A stretch of DNA of 19,167 nt, from contig URTZ01000017.1 in assembly GCA_900550825.1 (NCBI GenBank), forward strand, positions 1-19,167, written 5' to 3'. This document shows, in pieces, positions 1-6,300 of this stretch; position 1 is the stretch's first letter, and each line of letters opens with the position of its first letter. The notes under the pieces are model-generated. The model saw only the letters and a program-made list of their open reading frames with translations. It did not search any database and was not told the origin of the DNA. The stretch comes from an uncultured Collinsella sp. GTDB taxonomy: Bacteria > Actinomycetota > Coriobacteriia > Coriobacteriales > Coriobacteriaceae. The position numbers were made by a program, and so were the translations under genes.

Positions 1-223
1 GGATGAATGTGGGAAGTGTTCGGATGAAGTTGATAATCAAGGCCTCTTATTGCAAGCCCATCGCACGCGGCAACGGGCGTCCTCGTTCTACACTGGATGA
101 TACAATTTACGGGCCGGCGGGCGAAGCGGGCCCTATCCCCCGACCGAGCTCATCGCCCTGCGTTGCCGTGCGGCGATTTTCGTAGGTTCGCGCCTTGCGA
201 AAGCCGGCTTGCAAAACAGCCAG
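1..223. other. Intergenic stretch without a convincing gene
   Basis: No reading frame here has a good ribosome binding site or a recognisable product. On the plus strand, TGATACAAT at 98-106 resembles an extended -10 element. It is followed by a GC-rich, self-complementary stretch: GGGCC near 111 can pair with GGCCC near 139, and there is an imperfect palindrome TTGCGAAAGCCGGCTTGCAA near 195-214. A small structured RNA ending at the 224-261 hairpin is possible but unproven. I could not match it to SRP RNA, tmRNA, RNase P or a tRNA. Confidence 0.4.
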
Positions 224-261
224 CGAACGAAAATGACCCCACCCGGGGCCATTTTCGTTCG
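224..261 (-). terminator. Long hairpin downstream of the GNAT gene
   Basis: The arms at 224-240 and 245-261 are 17-nt inverted repeats with one mismatch around the 4-nt loop ACCC. The arm ends are CGAACGAAAATG and CATTTTCGTTCG. The hairpin lies 28 bp past the GNAT stop codon, so it probably ends that transcript. The T-run in that direction is weak (TGTTTTGC, a few bases later). It could equally end a plus-strand RNA entering from the left or be a dispersed repeat. Confidence 0.5.
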
Positions 262-289
262 TGCAAATTGTTGACACGCGCCCCTGCTC

Positions 290-778
290 TTACGCCTCGC
301 GCAGCCAGTCAAACGCCACGCGCGGGATACCGTCGGACACATACACGATGCCGGCGCGCTCAAACCCCGCCTTGAGGCTCGCGCCCTGCATGGGCAGGTT
401 GTCCTGATGCGTGTCGATGCGCAGGTGATCGGCACGCTCCTTGGCAAAGGCAAACATCGCAGCCGCGATACCGTGCACGGTGCCGTCGGATGCCACACGG
501 TGCAGCACGGCGTACGGAGTGTCGCTACGCCATTGACCGTCCTCAATTACGTCATAGCACTCGTCCGGGCCCGGTAAAAAGGCAAACGTCGCCACCACGC
601 GGCCGTCGACTTCACACACATAGCTGCCACCAGCAGCGATATCGGCAGCCAGCTGCTCGGCAGAAGGCGTGCCCTCGGGCCACTGCGTGGCGTTGCCATG
701 CGCGCGCATAAAGGCGCGGGCCGCGTCATAGATAGCCATGACGGCGGGAATGTCGGTATCGAGGGTTTTTCTGATCAT
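290..778 (-). CDS. GNAT-family N-acetyltransferase
   Basis: This protein of about 162 residues has the layout of a GCN5-related N-acetyltransferase, which moves an acetyl group from acetyl-CoA to an amine. It opens with MIRKTLDTDIPAVMAIYDAAR, the usual first strand and helix. A central stretch (VCEVDGRVVATFAFL) matches the family's middle strands. Near the C-terminus, a helix plus 'LRIDTHQDNLPMQ' and 'GFERAGIVYV' match the acetyl-CoA-binding and closing strands of relatives annotated as GNAT. The substrate cannot be read from the sequence. ATG at 778 is chosen with GTGAGGT at 788-794 as ribosome binding site; a GTG one codon upstream (781) is also possible. The gene diverges from the small zinc-ribbon gene across a short region with a perfect inverted repeat. 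Confidence 0.85.
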   Translation of the reverse strand: MIRKTLDTDIPAVMAIYDAARAFMRAHGNATQWPEGTPSAEQLAADIAAGGSYVCEVDGRVVATFAFLPGPDECYDVIEDGQWRSDTPYAVLHRVASDGTVHGIAAAMFAFAKERADHLRIDTHQDNLPMQGASLKAGFERAGIVYVSDGIPRVAFDWLREA

Positions 779-800
779 CACGCGGCGACCTCACGTTTAT

Positions 801-830
801 TGGTATCACTTTGATTGGGCAATGATACCA
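801..830. promoter_or_regulatory. Inverted repeat between divergent GNAT and zinc-ribbon genes
   Basis: TGGTATCA (801-808) and TGATACCA (823-830) form a perfect 8-bp inverted repeat with a 14-nt spacer. Each arm contains a TATCA(C/T) box that could act as a -10 element, reading rightward from the left arm and leftward from the right arm. It may be an operator, a pair of overlapping face-to-face promoters, or both. No clear -35 box is visible on either side. Confidence 0.4.
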
Positions 831-855
831 GCGTTTGGAGAGGGGCACGAAGCAG

Positions 856-1152
856 ATGGGAAGCAAAAAGCGAGCCGCCTGGTCAAAAGCTAAAAGCGAG
901 TTTTTGAGCACTGCCACCGGCGGCGATATGAGCGACCTGTTTGCGCGCGAGGACGAGCGCCGCGACGCCCTGGACGCCGAGCGCGATGAAGCCTGGCGCT
1001 ACAAGTCGTGCGAACGCAAAAACCGTTACGACACACGCGCCGAGGCCGAGGCAGTTATGGCCGACTGCGAAAACCGCGGGCGGCGCGGTTTGGCCTGCTA
1101 CAAATGCGAATACTGCGGCGGCTGGCATCTGACGTCGCACCCTTGGAAATAG
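856..1152 (+). CDS. Small zinc-ribbon-like protein of unknown function
   Basis: The protein has 98 residues and no assigned function. The N-terminal half is highly charged and probably helical (EDERRDALDAERDEAWRYK). The C-terminal half has a cysteine at 'KSCERKNRY', a helix with EAEAVMADCENRG, and then CYKCEYCGGWHLTSHP, where CxxC and two histidines look like zinc ligands. Small proteins ending in a Y-x-C-x2-C-x2-WHLT motif are common as hypothetical proteins of phages and bacteria; that is recollection, not a search. ATG 856 is preferred because GGAGAGGGG (837-845) lies 10 nt before it. An upstream in-frame TTG at 835 would overlap that site. A role in nucleic-acid binding is only a guess. 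Confidence 0.75.
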   Translation: MGSKKRAAWSKAKSEFLSTATGGDMSDLFAREDERRDALDAERDEAWRYKSCERKNRYDTRAEAEAVMADCENRGRRGLACYKCEYCGGWHLTSHPWK

Positions 1153-1200
1153 AACCCGCATCGGCACGGTGTTGACGGGACGCCAGCCATCGTGCACAAG

Positions 1201-1905
1201 CTACGGGCGCGGCGGCACCAAGACATCGTAACGAACGGCCTTGCCCGCAAGTTGATAGCTCGGCTTAACACCGGCAAGCAGTGGCCCCTTCACCGGCCGC
1301 TTGATAACCAACTTGCGCGGGTGCACCGCAAGCGCAGCCTCAACCAGCGTCTCCTCATCGGCGCACGGCTGCTCCAAATGATGCAAGAGTTGGAACTTCT
1401 TTTTGACCGCTGCACTCTTGGTGCGCTCGGGAAACATGGGGTCCAGGTACACCACGTCGGGTGCTGCGAGCTCGCCCTGCTCGAGCAGCTCGACGGTTTG
1501 ACGAAGGCCTGCAATGCTGTCCTCGCCCGCATGCAGGCGCATGCGAGCCACGGCAGCCGCAAGCACCTGATCATCCGCCGCGCGATCCAAGGCATCCTTG
1601 AGGAGCGCCGCGATCACGCAATCCTGCTCATACAGATCGACGGTAAAGCCCGCGGCCGCCAACAGCAGCGAATCCTCGCCAAAGCCTGCCGTGGCATCAA
1701 TCGCCCATGGGCTCTCGATGCCTTTTGTGCGCGCAGCCTTTACCAGCAGCTCTTGCTGCAGACGGCCTTGCTTGAGTCGTGGCAGCATGCGGGCAAAATC
1801 GGCACGCAGCTCCATCGCGCCGTCGGTGAGCGTGAGGCCCTCGGACTTCCCGGTCAGCTCAAGCCCCGCGGCCCGAGCAACAGAAAAGGGATCGACGACG
1901 CCCAT
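1201..1905 (-). CDS. rsmJ: 16S rRNA (guanine1516-N2)-methyltransferase RsmJ
   Basis: RsmJ methylates N2 of G1516 of 16S rRNA (E. coli numbering) using S-adenosylmethionine. The 234-residue product is close to the family's usual length. The SAM-binding motif DATAGFGEDS lies at 70-79, an acidic strand end VDLYEQD at 89-95, and the catalytic-region motif YLDPMFPER starts at 153. All are characteristic of the YhiQ/RsmJ family. ATG 1905 is chosen because AAGGAG (1911-1916) sits 5 nt upstream; a GTG at 1911 would overlap that site. The gene converges on the zinc-ribbon gene, with 48 bp between stops. A likely -10 box, GACAATAG, overlaps the stop codon of the tiny upstream gene. Confidence 0.92.
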   Translation of the reverse strand: MGVVDPFSVARAAGLELTGKSEGLTLTDGAMELRADFARMLPRLKQGRLQQELLVKAARTKGIESPWAIDATAGFGEDSLLLAAAGFTVDLYEQDCVIAALLKDALDRAADDQVLAAAVARMRLHAGEDSIAGLRQTVELLEQGELAAPDVVYLDPMFPERTKSAAVKKKFQLLHHLEQPCADEETLVEAALAVHPRKLVIKRPVKGPLLAGVKPSYQLAGKAVRYDVLVPPRP

Positions 1906-1969
1906 GGACACTCCTTAACAAGCAAAACGAATACGCGGGGCGCCGTTTATGCCAGCACCCAACCGTCCG

Positions 1970-2110
1970 CTATTGTCCCACATGCGACATGGCCCACAGC
2001 ATCGCAATGCAAAGCACCGCCATCAATCCCGTGCACACGGCAGCGATCACAGAATCGCCCATGCGCCTTCCCAACGACCGCGGCTCACGCACTTGCCCTG
2101 TTCCGTACAT
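1970..2110 (-). CDS. Tiny single-span membrane protein
   Basis: This 46-residue product starts MYGTGQVREPRSLGRRMGDS and continues with a hydrophobic segment (VIAAVCTGLMAVLCIAMLWAM) ending SHVGQ. The layout is a basic N-terminus followed by one membrane helix, suggesting N-in topology. A strong ribosome binding site, AAGGAGG (2118-2124), lies 7 nt before ATG 2110; the adjacent ATG at 2113 is an alternative. The good site and the clean hydrophobic segment are the reasons for calling it. I do not recognise a family. It precedes rsmJ on the same strand by 64 bp and may be co-transcribed with it. Confidence 0.6.
   Translation of the reverse strand: MYGTGQVREPRSLGRRMGDSVIAAVCTGLMAVLCIAMLWAMSHVGQ
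1972..1977 (-). promoter_or_regulatory. Candidate -10 box of rsmJ
   Basis: On the minus strand this reads GACAAT within ATGTGGGACAATAG, about 67 bp before the rsmJ start. It shares an identical 13-mer with the box before the ion-channel gene at 19021-19033. It overlaps the TAG stop of the upstream small gene. No -35 hexamer is seen at 16-18 bp. Confidence 0.35.
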
Positions 2111-2268
2111 CATGGCTCCTCCTTGAGACCAGCTCCTTGTTACGGCCTCATCATCGCAGCGCCGCACATGGGCTGCCATCGATTTGGCTTACGTCCAGCT
2201 TTCCTTTTTGAAAGGTTGGACCGTACAGGCAAGAGACGCTTTCAAACGCATGCATCGTCCCGTTGAAC

Positions 2269-2274
2269 TACAAT
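2269..2274 (+). promoter_or_regulatory. Candidate -10 box of the four-helix membrane protein gene
   Basis: TACAAT followed by GTG lies about 69 bp before the start at 2343, leaving a leader of roughly 60 nt. No recognisable -35 box is present at the expected distance. The rest of the 2114-2342 gap holds nothing else I can assign. Confidence 0.35.
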
Positions 2275-2342
2275 GTGCTTCACGATATGTGCCGTAACCT
2301 GGGCGCGACAGATTCTCCGCGCCCGCATCGAAAGGACCAGCT

Positions 2343-2744
2343 ATGAGCGCTGCTCGCAAGACACTCAAAATCCTTGCCCTGATTTATTTTGTTCTGGGCA
2401 TCGCCAGCCTCGTCATCGGAATTGCCGGCATTGTTACCGGCAATTTTGGATCCGCTTACGGATCGAACGCCACACTCGCCGCTGTTGTGGTGATTGTTAA
2501 GGGTCTCGTCGACCTTGCCGCAGGCGTCGCCGGTATCAAGGGCGCCAACAAGCCTTCGCAGGTGGACGGCGCGTTTAAGCTCGGTATTGTTGCCGCGGTC
2601 GCCACGCTTGCCCAAGCGGTGCTCACGCTTCCCGCGTTTGGCGGCGACGCCATCAACTTTGGCGCCTTTGTCATCGTGGTGTACGACCTGTTCTTTGTTC
2701 AGCAGGCGCACGCCGTTAAGGCCGAGAACAAGGACCGCCTATAA
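2343..2744 (+). CDS. Four-helix integral membrane protein, unknown function
   Basis: The 133-residue protein consists mainly of four hydrophobic segments: about 8-32 (ILALIYFVLGIASLVIGIAGIV), 45-65 (LAAVVVIVKGLVDLAAGVAGI), 80-97 (LGIVAAVATLAQAVLTLP) and 105-121 (INFGAFVIVVYDLFFVQ). The ends are charged (N-terminal SAARKTLK, C-terminal KAENKDRL). GAAAGGA lies just before the ATG. The fold resembles small four-span proteins that are common and unnamed in gut actinobacteria; I know no function for it. A strong hairpin follows at 2783-2818, and rlmA converges from the other side. Confidence 0.8.
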   Translation: MSAARKTLKILALIYFVLGIASLVIGIAGIVTGNFGSAYGSNATLAAVVVIVKGLVDLAAGVAGIKGANKPSQVDGAFKLGIVAAVATLAQAVLTLPAFGGDAINFGAFVIVVYDLFFVQQAHAVKAENKDRL

Positions 2745-2782
2745 GCGCTCGCTTCTCATAACCTCTGCAGCCAAGCAACTAA

Positions 2783-2818
2783 AAAGGGCCGATCGCGCAT
2801 CTCCGCGGTCGGCCCTTT
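2783..2818. terminator. Bidirectional-type terminator hairpin
   Basis: A 15-bp stem (2783-2797 with 2804-2818) has one T-G wobble and a 6-nt loop CATCTC. It is bordered by A-runs on the left and TTT on the right. It lies 38 bp after the four-helix membrane protein gene and on the far side of the rlmA stop, so it could serve both convergent transcripts. Confidence 0.75.
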
Positions 2819-2834
2819 ACGTTTGCCCAGATAA

Positions 2835-2871
2835 AACCTACCAAAATAAACCTGTCCCTTTTTGGCAGGTT
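2835..2871. repeat. Imperfect inverted repeat beside the rlmA stop
   Basis: AACCTACCAAAA (2835-2846) pairs with TTTTGGCAGGTT (2860-2871) with one mismatch around a 13-nt loop. The right half, TGTCCCTTTTTGGCAGG, resembles the inner part of the 19044-19108 palindrome read in reverse (AGTCCCTTTCTGCCGGCAGG), so it may be a decayed copy of that family. On the minus strand it is followed by GGTTTTAT and could terminate rlmA. Confidence 0.45.
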
Positions 2872-2872
2872 G

Positions 2873-3688
2873 TTAGCTGTGGCGGTACTCGGCGATGATG
2901 AAGTCGATGTCAGTCTGAAGGGTATCGAGGTTTGCCAGGCGCTCTTTGTCGGCGGGGCGCGTGCGGTAGTAGTACGGCGTCATCTGGAACACCGCCTCGA
3001 TGTCCGCTTGGGTCTGAAGCGTAATATTCGCAGACACCCGCTGCGTTCCGACCAACTCGAGCTCGGTGGTCTGCGGCAGCTTCTCGTCATTAAGATATGG
3101 CGTGTCGTAGAGCACCTCCTTGAGCCCAAACAAATGACGGGCACCCGGCACCACGGTATAGAGTGAGCCCTCTGGCGCCAGCACGCGGGCAAACTCACGC
3201 TCGTTAAAGGGAGCGAAGAGCTCGGTCACCATATCGAAGGCGCCGTCCGCCACGGGGATGTCCTTCATGTTGGCCACGAAATAGGTCGCATCGCCGCGCT
3301 TGGCGGCCAGGCGCACCATCTCTTTGCCCAAGTCGAACCCGTAAGCGCCCACGCCCGGCACCGCGCCCATGGCACTCGTGTAATAGCCCTCGCCACAGCA
3401 AATATCGAGCAACGTCATGGGGCCGTTCGTAGGCGCAGCGCGCCCAGACACCTGCTTGCGCACCAGCTCGACCATCGCATCGCGCAACGGCGCGTAGTAT
3501 CCACGGTTCAAAAAGTCACGACGGCTGCGCGCCTGCGACTTGGGATCGCCCATGGAGTCGCCGCTCTTGGACGAGCGCAATAGATATAGATAGCCCTCGC
3601 GCGCACGGTCAAACCGGTGCCCACCCGCGCATGCAGCACCGCGTTCGTCATCCACCAGCGGCTCATGGCAAACGGGACACAACAACAT
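2873..3688 (-). CDS. rlmA: 23S rRNA (guanine-N1)-methyltransferase, RlmA family
   Basis: RlmA enzymes methylate N1 of G745 (RlmA-I) or G748 (RlmA-II) in hairpin 35 of 23S rRNA, next to the macrolide-binding tunnel. The 271-residue product begins with the diagnostic zinc site: C4, C7, C20 and H24 (CPVC...CAGGHRFD). RSSKSGDSMGDPK follows near residue 40, and a SAM-binding motif LLDICCGEGYY lies in the first part of a Rossmann fold. The tail (QTQADIEAVFQMTPYYYRT) is typical of the family. AAGGAG at 3694-3699 lies 5 nt before ATG 3688. I cannot tell the I and II types apart from sequence alone, although most Gram-positive members modify G748. A palindromic repeat lies just upstream. Confidence 0.92.
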   Translation of the reverse strand: MLLCPVCHEPLVDDERGAACAGGHRFDRAREGYLYLLRSSKSGDSMGDPKSQARSRRDFLNRGYYAPLRDAMVELVRKQVSGRAAPTNGPMTLLDICCGEGYYTSAMGAVPGVGAYGFDLGKEMVRLAAKRGDATYFVANMKDIPVADGAFDMVTELFAPFNEREFARVLAPEGSLYTVVPGARHLFGLKEVLYDTPYLNDEKLPQTTELELVGTQRVSANITLQTQADIEAVFQMTPYYYRTRPADKERLANLDTLQTDIDFIIAEYRHS

Positions 3689-3723
3689 GGCAACTCCTTA
3701 GCGCGAACAACACAACGCCCACC

Positions 3724-3729
3724 ATTGTC
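3724..3729 (-). promoter_or_regulatory. Candidate -10 box of rlmA
   Basis: The minus strand reads TGCGACAATGG, an extended-type GACAAT about 36 bp before the start. At a 17-bp spacing the hexamer ATGACT (3747-3752) is a partial -35 match, and it lies inside the left arm of the 3745-3802 palindrome. Confidence 0.4.
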
Positions 3730-3744
3730 GCACGCCTTCCCCAC

Positions 3745-3802
3745 CTAGTCATTGGGGACGTTCTTAAATGATTAGCCGTTTAAGAACGTCCCCAATGACT
3801 AG
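3745..3802. repeat. Perfect 24-bp palindrome with GGGGACGTTC core
   Basis: The arms at 3745-3768 and 3779-3802 are exact 24-nt inverted repeats around a 10-nt loop (TGATTAGCCG). Each arm runs from CTAG through ATTGGGGACGTTC to TTAAA. The GGGACGTTC core is shared with the palindrome at 19044-19108. Its exact symmetry and presence at two distant intergenic sites suggest a dispersed palindromic element of the REP type. It sits between the divergent rlmA and MATE genes and could affect either promoter. Confidence 0.85.
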
Positions 3803-3866
3803 TCGATTAGGAGTATCATCATCTGCGCAAATAAGCACGAAAGAGCATATTAGAGATTGAGAGCGT

Positions 3867-5249
3867 ATGGCCGATACCGTATCTAAGCACATCGACATGA
3901 CCACCGGCTCGCTGTGGCGCAATATTCCCCTGTTCGCCTTCCCCGTAGCCGCGACGAGTATCTTGGAGCAGCTGTCGAACCTCATCGCCACGGTCATCAT
4001 CGGCAACTTCTCGGGCGACCAGGGAACCCTCGCCATGGCGGCGGTCGGCTCTAATGTTCCGCTTACCAGTCTTATGCTCAACCTGTTTATCGGCATGTCG
4101 CTTGGCTCCAATGTGGTCATCGCCAACGCTATCGGCCGCAACGACCAGAACATGGTCAAACGCGCCGTCCATACCTCGATTCTTATGGCACTTGTGGGCT
4201 TTGTTGTCATCGCTCTGGGCGAGGTCTTTGCCGAGCCCATGCTCGCCGCGCTCAACGTTCCCGCCGAGACCATGCCGCTCGCTTCGCTCTATCTGCGCGT
4301 CTTTTTGCTCAGCATGCCCTCGATCTTGCTCTACAACTTTGAGGCCGCGATCTTCCGCTCCGTCGGCATCACCCGCATGCCGCTGCAGGCGCTTGCCGTG
4401 TCCACCGTCCTCAACATTGGCCTGGACCTCATCTTTGTCCCCGTACTCCACTGGGGTGTCGCGGGCGTCGCCATCGCCACCGCCATCGCCTACACCGTCA
4501 GCGCCGCCACACTCTTTATCCGCCTGCTCAAGACCGACTCCGTCGTCCGCGTCACCCCACGCGACCTGGCTATCGACCCCGTCGCCCTCAAGCGCATCGT
4601 CAAGATCGGCCTGCCAGCCGGCATCCAAAGCGCCGTCTTTGCCGTAGCCAACATCATCATCCAGTCCGCCATCAACAGCCTGGGCACCGAGGTCATGGCG
4701 GCATCGAGCGCCGCCATGAGCTTGGAGTACGTATGCTACAACCTGCTCAACAGCTTTAGCCAGGCGTGCACCACCTTTGTGGGACAAAACCACGGTGCCC
4801 GCCAGATCGACCGCTGCACCAAAACGCTCAAGGTCTGCCTGGTCGAAGGCGGTATCGTCGCGCTCACCACGATCATCGTTATTGTCGGCCTGGGGCGCGA
4901 GATCTTGTCGCTGTTCAACAGCGATCCCAACATCGTCTCGATCGGCTATATCCGCGTGTGCTCGATCTTCCCGGCGTACGCCTTTAGCATGTTCTACGAA
5001 AACATGTCAGGCTACCTGCGCGGCTTTGGCATCTCGCTCACGCCCGCCCTCATCACCATGATCTGCGTCTGCGGCATCCGCTTCTACTGGGTGTTCTGCG
5101 TGTTCCCGCACTTCCGCACCTTTGCGAACATTATGATGGTCTACCCCATCAGCCTGGGCACCACGGCGTTCTTTATGGTCGTGGCGGTGCTACTCTGCCA
5201 CCCGGCACGCACCTATCGTGTCACCCAAGCCAAAGCGGCAGCCCGCTAA
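3867..5249 (+). CDS. MATE family multidrug/cation antiporter
   Basis: The 460-residue protein is a MATE-type exporter, expected in the cytoplasmic membrane with 12 helices in two pseudo-symmetric MatE domains. These proteins expel drugs or metabolites in exchange for Na+ or H+. Family features include the start of helix 1 (LWRNIPLFAFPVAATSILEQL), 'GNFSGDQGTLAMAAVG' in the first domain, and 'QAC TTFVGQNHGA' (near 300-315) at the matching place in the second half. The length is normal for the family. The substrate cannot be read from the sequence. The ribosome binding site is weak (GAGAG shortly before ATG). The gene converges on the LysR gene, with only 27 bp between stops and no visible terminator. 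Confidence 0.93.
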   Translation: MADTVSKHIDMTTGSLWRNIPLFAFPVAATSILEQLSNLIATVIIGNFSGDQGTLAMAAVGSNVPLTSLMLNLFIGMSLGSNVVIANAIGRNDQNMVKRAVHTSILMALVGFVVIALGEVFAEPMLAALNVPAETMPLASLYLRVFLLSMPSILLYNFEAAIFRSVGITRMPLQALAVSTVLNIGLDLIFVPVLHWGVAGVAIATAIAYTVSAATLFIRLLKTDSVVRVTPRDLAIDPVALKRIVKIGLPAGIQSAVFAVANIIIQSAINSLGTEVMAASSAAMSLEYVCYNLLNSFSQACTTFVGQNHGARQIDRCTKTLKVCLVEGGIVALTTIIVIVGLGREILSLFNSDPNIVSIGYIRVCSIFPAYAFSMFYENMSGYLRGFGISLTPALITMICVCGIRFYWVFCVFPHFRTFANIMMVYPISLGTTAFFMVVAVLLCHPARTYRVTQAKAAAR

Positions 5250-5276
5250 ACACCGCACTCAACGCCGCGCCAGTCA

Positions 5277-6143
5277 TTAATTGACAATATGAGAGCTCAT
5301 ATAGTCGATAAAGCGCCTCGTGGCGATGGGCATGGTGTCCCAGCTGCGCCAGGCCGCCACTACGTCGCGCGAGGGGGCGTGCACGATGGGACGTACGCGA
5401 ATATCGGCACGCATGCCCTCCACAGTACGACGGTAGAGCATACTCACGCCTAGGCCCTCCTCCACCATCGCCATGATGGTGTAGTCGTCGGTGACCTCGC
5501 TCGTCACGTGCGGCGACAGGCCATGCGCCGCGAATGCATCGAGCACCAGGCTCTGTTCGCCCTCATCCAGCAGCACAAACGGCTCGGACGCCAGGTCGGC
5601 GAGCGTCACCTTTTCCTTTGCCGCCAGCGGATGCGCGACAGGCAACAGTGCCACCAACTCGTCGTGATAGACCACGCGCTTCTCGAGGCCAGCAGTAAAC
5701 CCGCGTGCCGTAAAGCAAAAATCCACTACGCCGTCGTGCACCCATTGGGCGTTGCGCGTGTAGTCGCCCTGCTTAAGGGTAAAGCGTACGCCCGGGTGCA
5801 GCGCCCCAAAGTCGCGGATCACGCGCGGTAACACGGTTCGACTCACGTTGGTAAACGTCGCAATGCGAATATCGGTCGACGAAAGCCCCAGCAGCTCCTG
5901 GCGCTTGCCCTCGAGCTCGGCCTCGGCGGTCACGATTTGGCGCAGGTACGGCAGATATTGTTTACCGTCGCGCGTAAGCGAAACGCCCTGCTTTCCGCGC
6001 TCGATAAGCGTGGTACCCAGCTCGCGCTCGAGCGCCTTGACGGCCTGGCTCACCGCACTTTGCGTATAGCCCAGCTCGTCCGCCGCGCCTTTAAGGCTGC
6101 CGCAGTCGACCACCATACAAACAATCTGATACCGCGATGCCAT
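5277..6143 (-). CDS. LysR-type transcriptional regulator
   Basis: The 288-residue protein has the standard LysR layout. An N-terminal winged helix-turn-helix covers about 1-60 (SLKGAADELGYTQSAVSQAVKALERELG), followed by a linker helix. A periplasmic-binding-protein-like effector domain runs from about 90 to 288 (IRIATFTNVSRTVLPRVIRDF, with the later EEGLGVSMLYRR). GGAGG lies a few bases before ATG 6143. It is transcribed divergently from an EamA-type permease, the classic arrangement in which a LysR protein controls its neighbour and itself. The co-inducer is unknown; a metabolite exported by the permease is the simplest guess. Confidence 0.93.
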   Translation of the reverse strand: MASRYQIVCMVVDCGSLKGAADELGYTQSAVSQAVKALERELGTTLIERGKQGVSLTRDGKQYLPYLRQIVTAEAELEGKRQELLGLSSTDIRIATFTNVSRTVLPRVIRDFGALHPGVRFTLKQGDYTRNAQWVHDGVVDFCFTARGFTAGLEKRVVYHDELVALLPVAHPLAAKEKVTLADLASEPFVLLDEGEQSLVLDAFAAHGLSPHVTSEVTDDYTIMAMVEEGLGVSMLYRRTVEGMRADIRVRPIVHAPSRDVVAAWRSWDTMPIATRRFIDYMSSHIVN

Positions 6144-6201
6144 CGTGCCTCCACATCAATGCAGCCGTAAAACGTTTGCCAGGGCTTTTTCTGCCTACAT
6201 T

Positions 6202-6220
6202 AGTATTTCTTAATCATACT
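6202..6220. promoter_or_regulatory. Candidate LysR operator
   Basis: AGTAT (6202-6206) and ATACT (6216-6220) form a short inverted repeat with a 9-nt AT-rich spacer in the 157-bp gap between the divergent lysR and eamA genes. LysR proteins usually bind imperfect dyads of about this size containing T-N11-A. The arms are short, so this is only a candidate. Confidence 0.35.
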
Positions 6221-6300
6221 GAAGATACATTCGCTTTACTACATCCACATCTGGGAGCAGAATCCTTTTTACGAAACCGTTCTGTAACAAAAGGAGTCCC

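Noticed and set aside
195..214. tRNA T-arm-like or stable RNA element near GTAGGTTCGCGCC
   Set aside because: No acceptor stem, anticodon arm or known RNA consensus could be assembled around it.
1164..1195. Inverted repeat GCACGGTG/CATCGTGC between the zinc-ribbon gene and rsmJ
   Set aside because: It has only 8 pairs with one mismatch, a 16-nt loop and no T-tract on either side; too weak to call a terminator.
3819..4793. 324-codon open frame on the minus strand opposite the MATE gene
   Set aside because: It is Asp/Gly/His-rich low-complexity sequence mirroring the MATE codons; the MATE frame has clear homology.
6282..6289. CTGTAACA before the EamA gene as another copy of the 11391 repeat
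   Set aside because: Only 8 bases match and there is no partner arm; it is best explained by chance.
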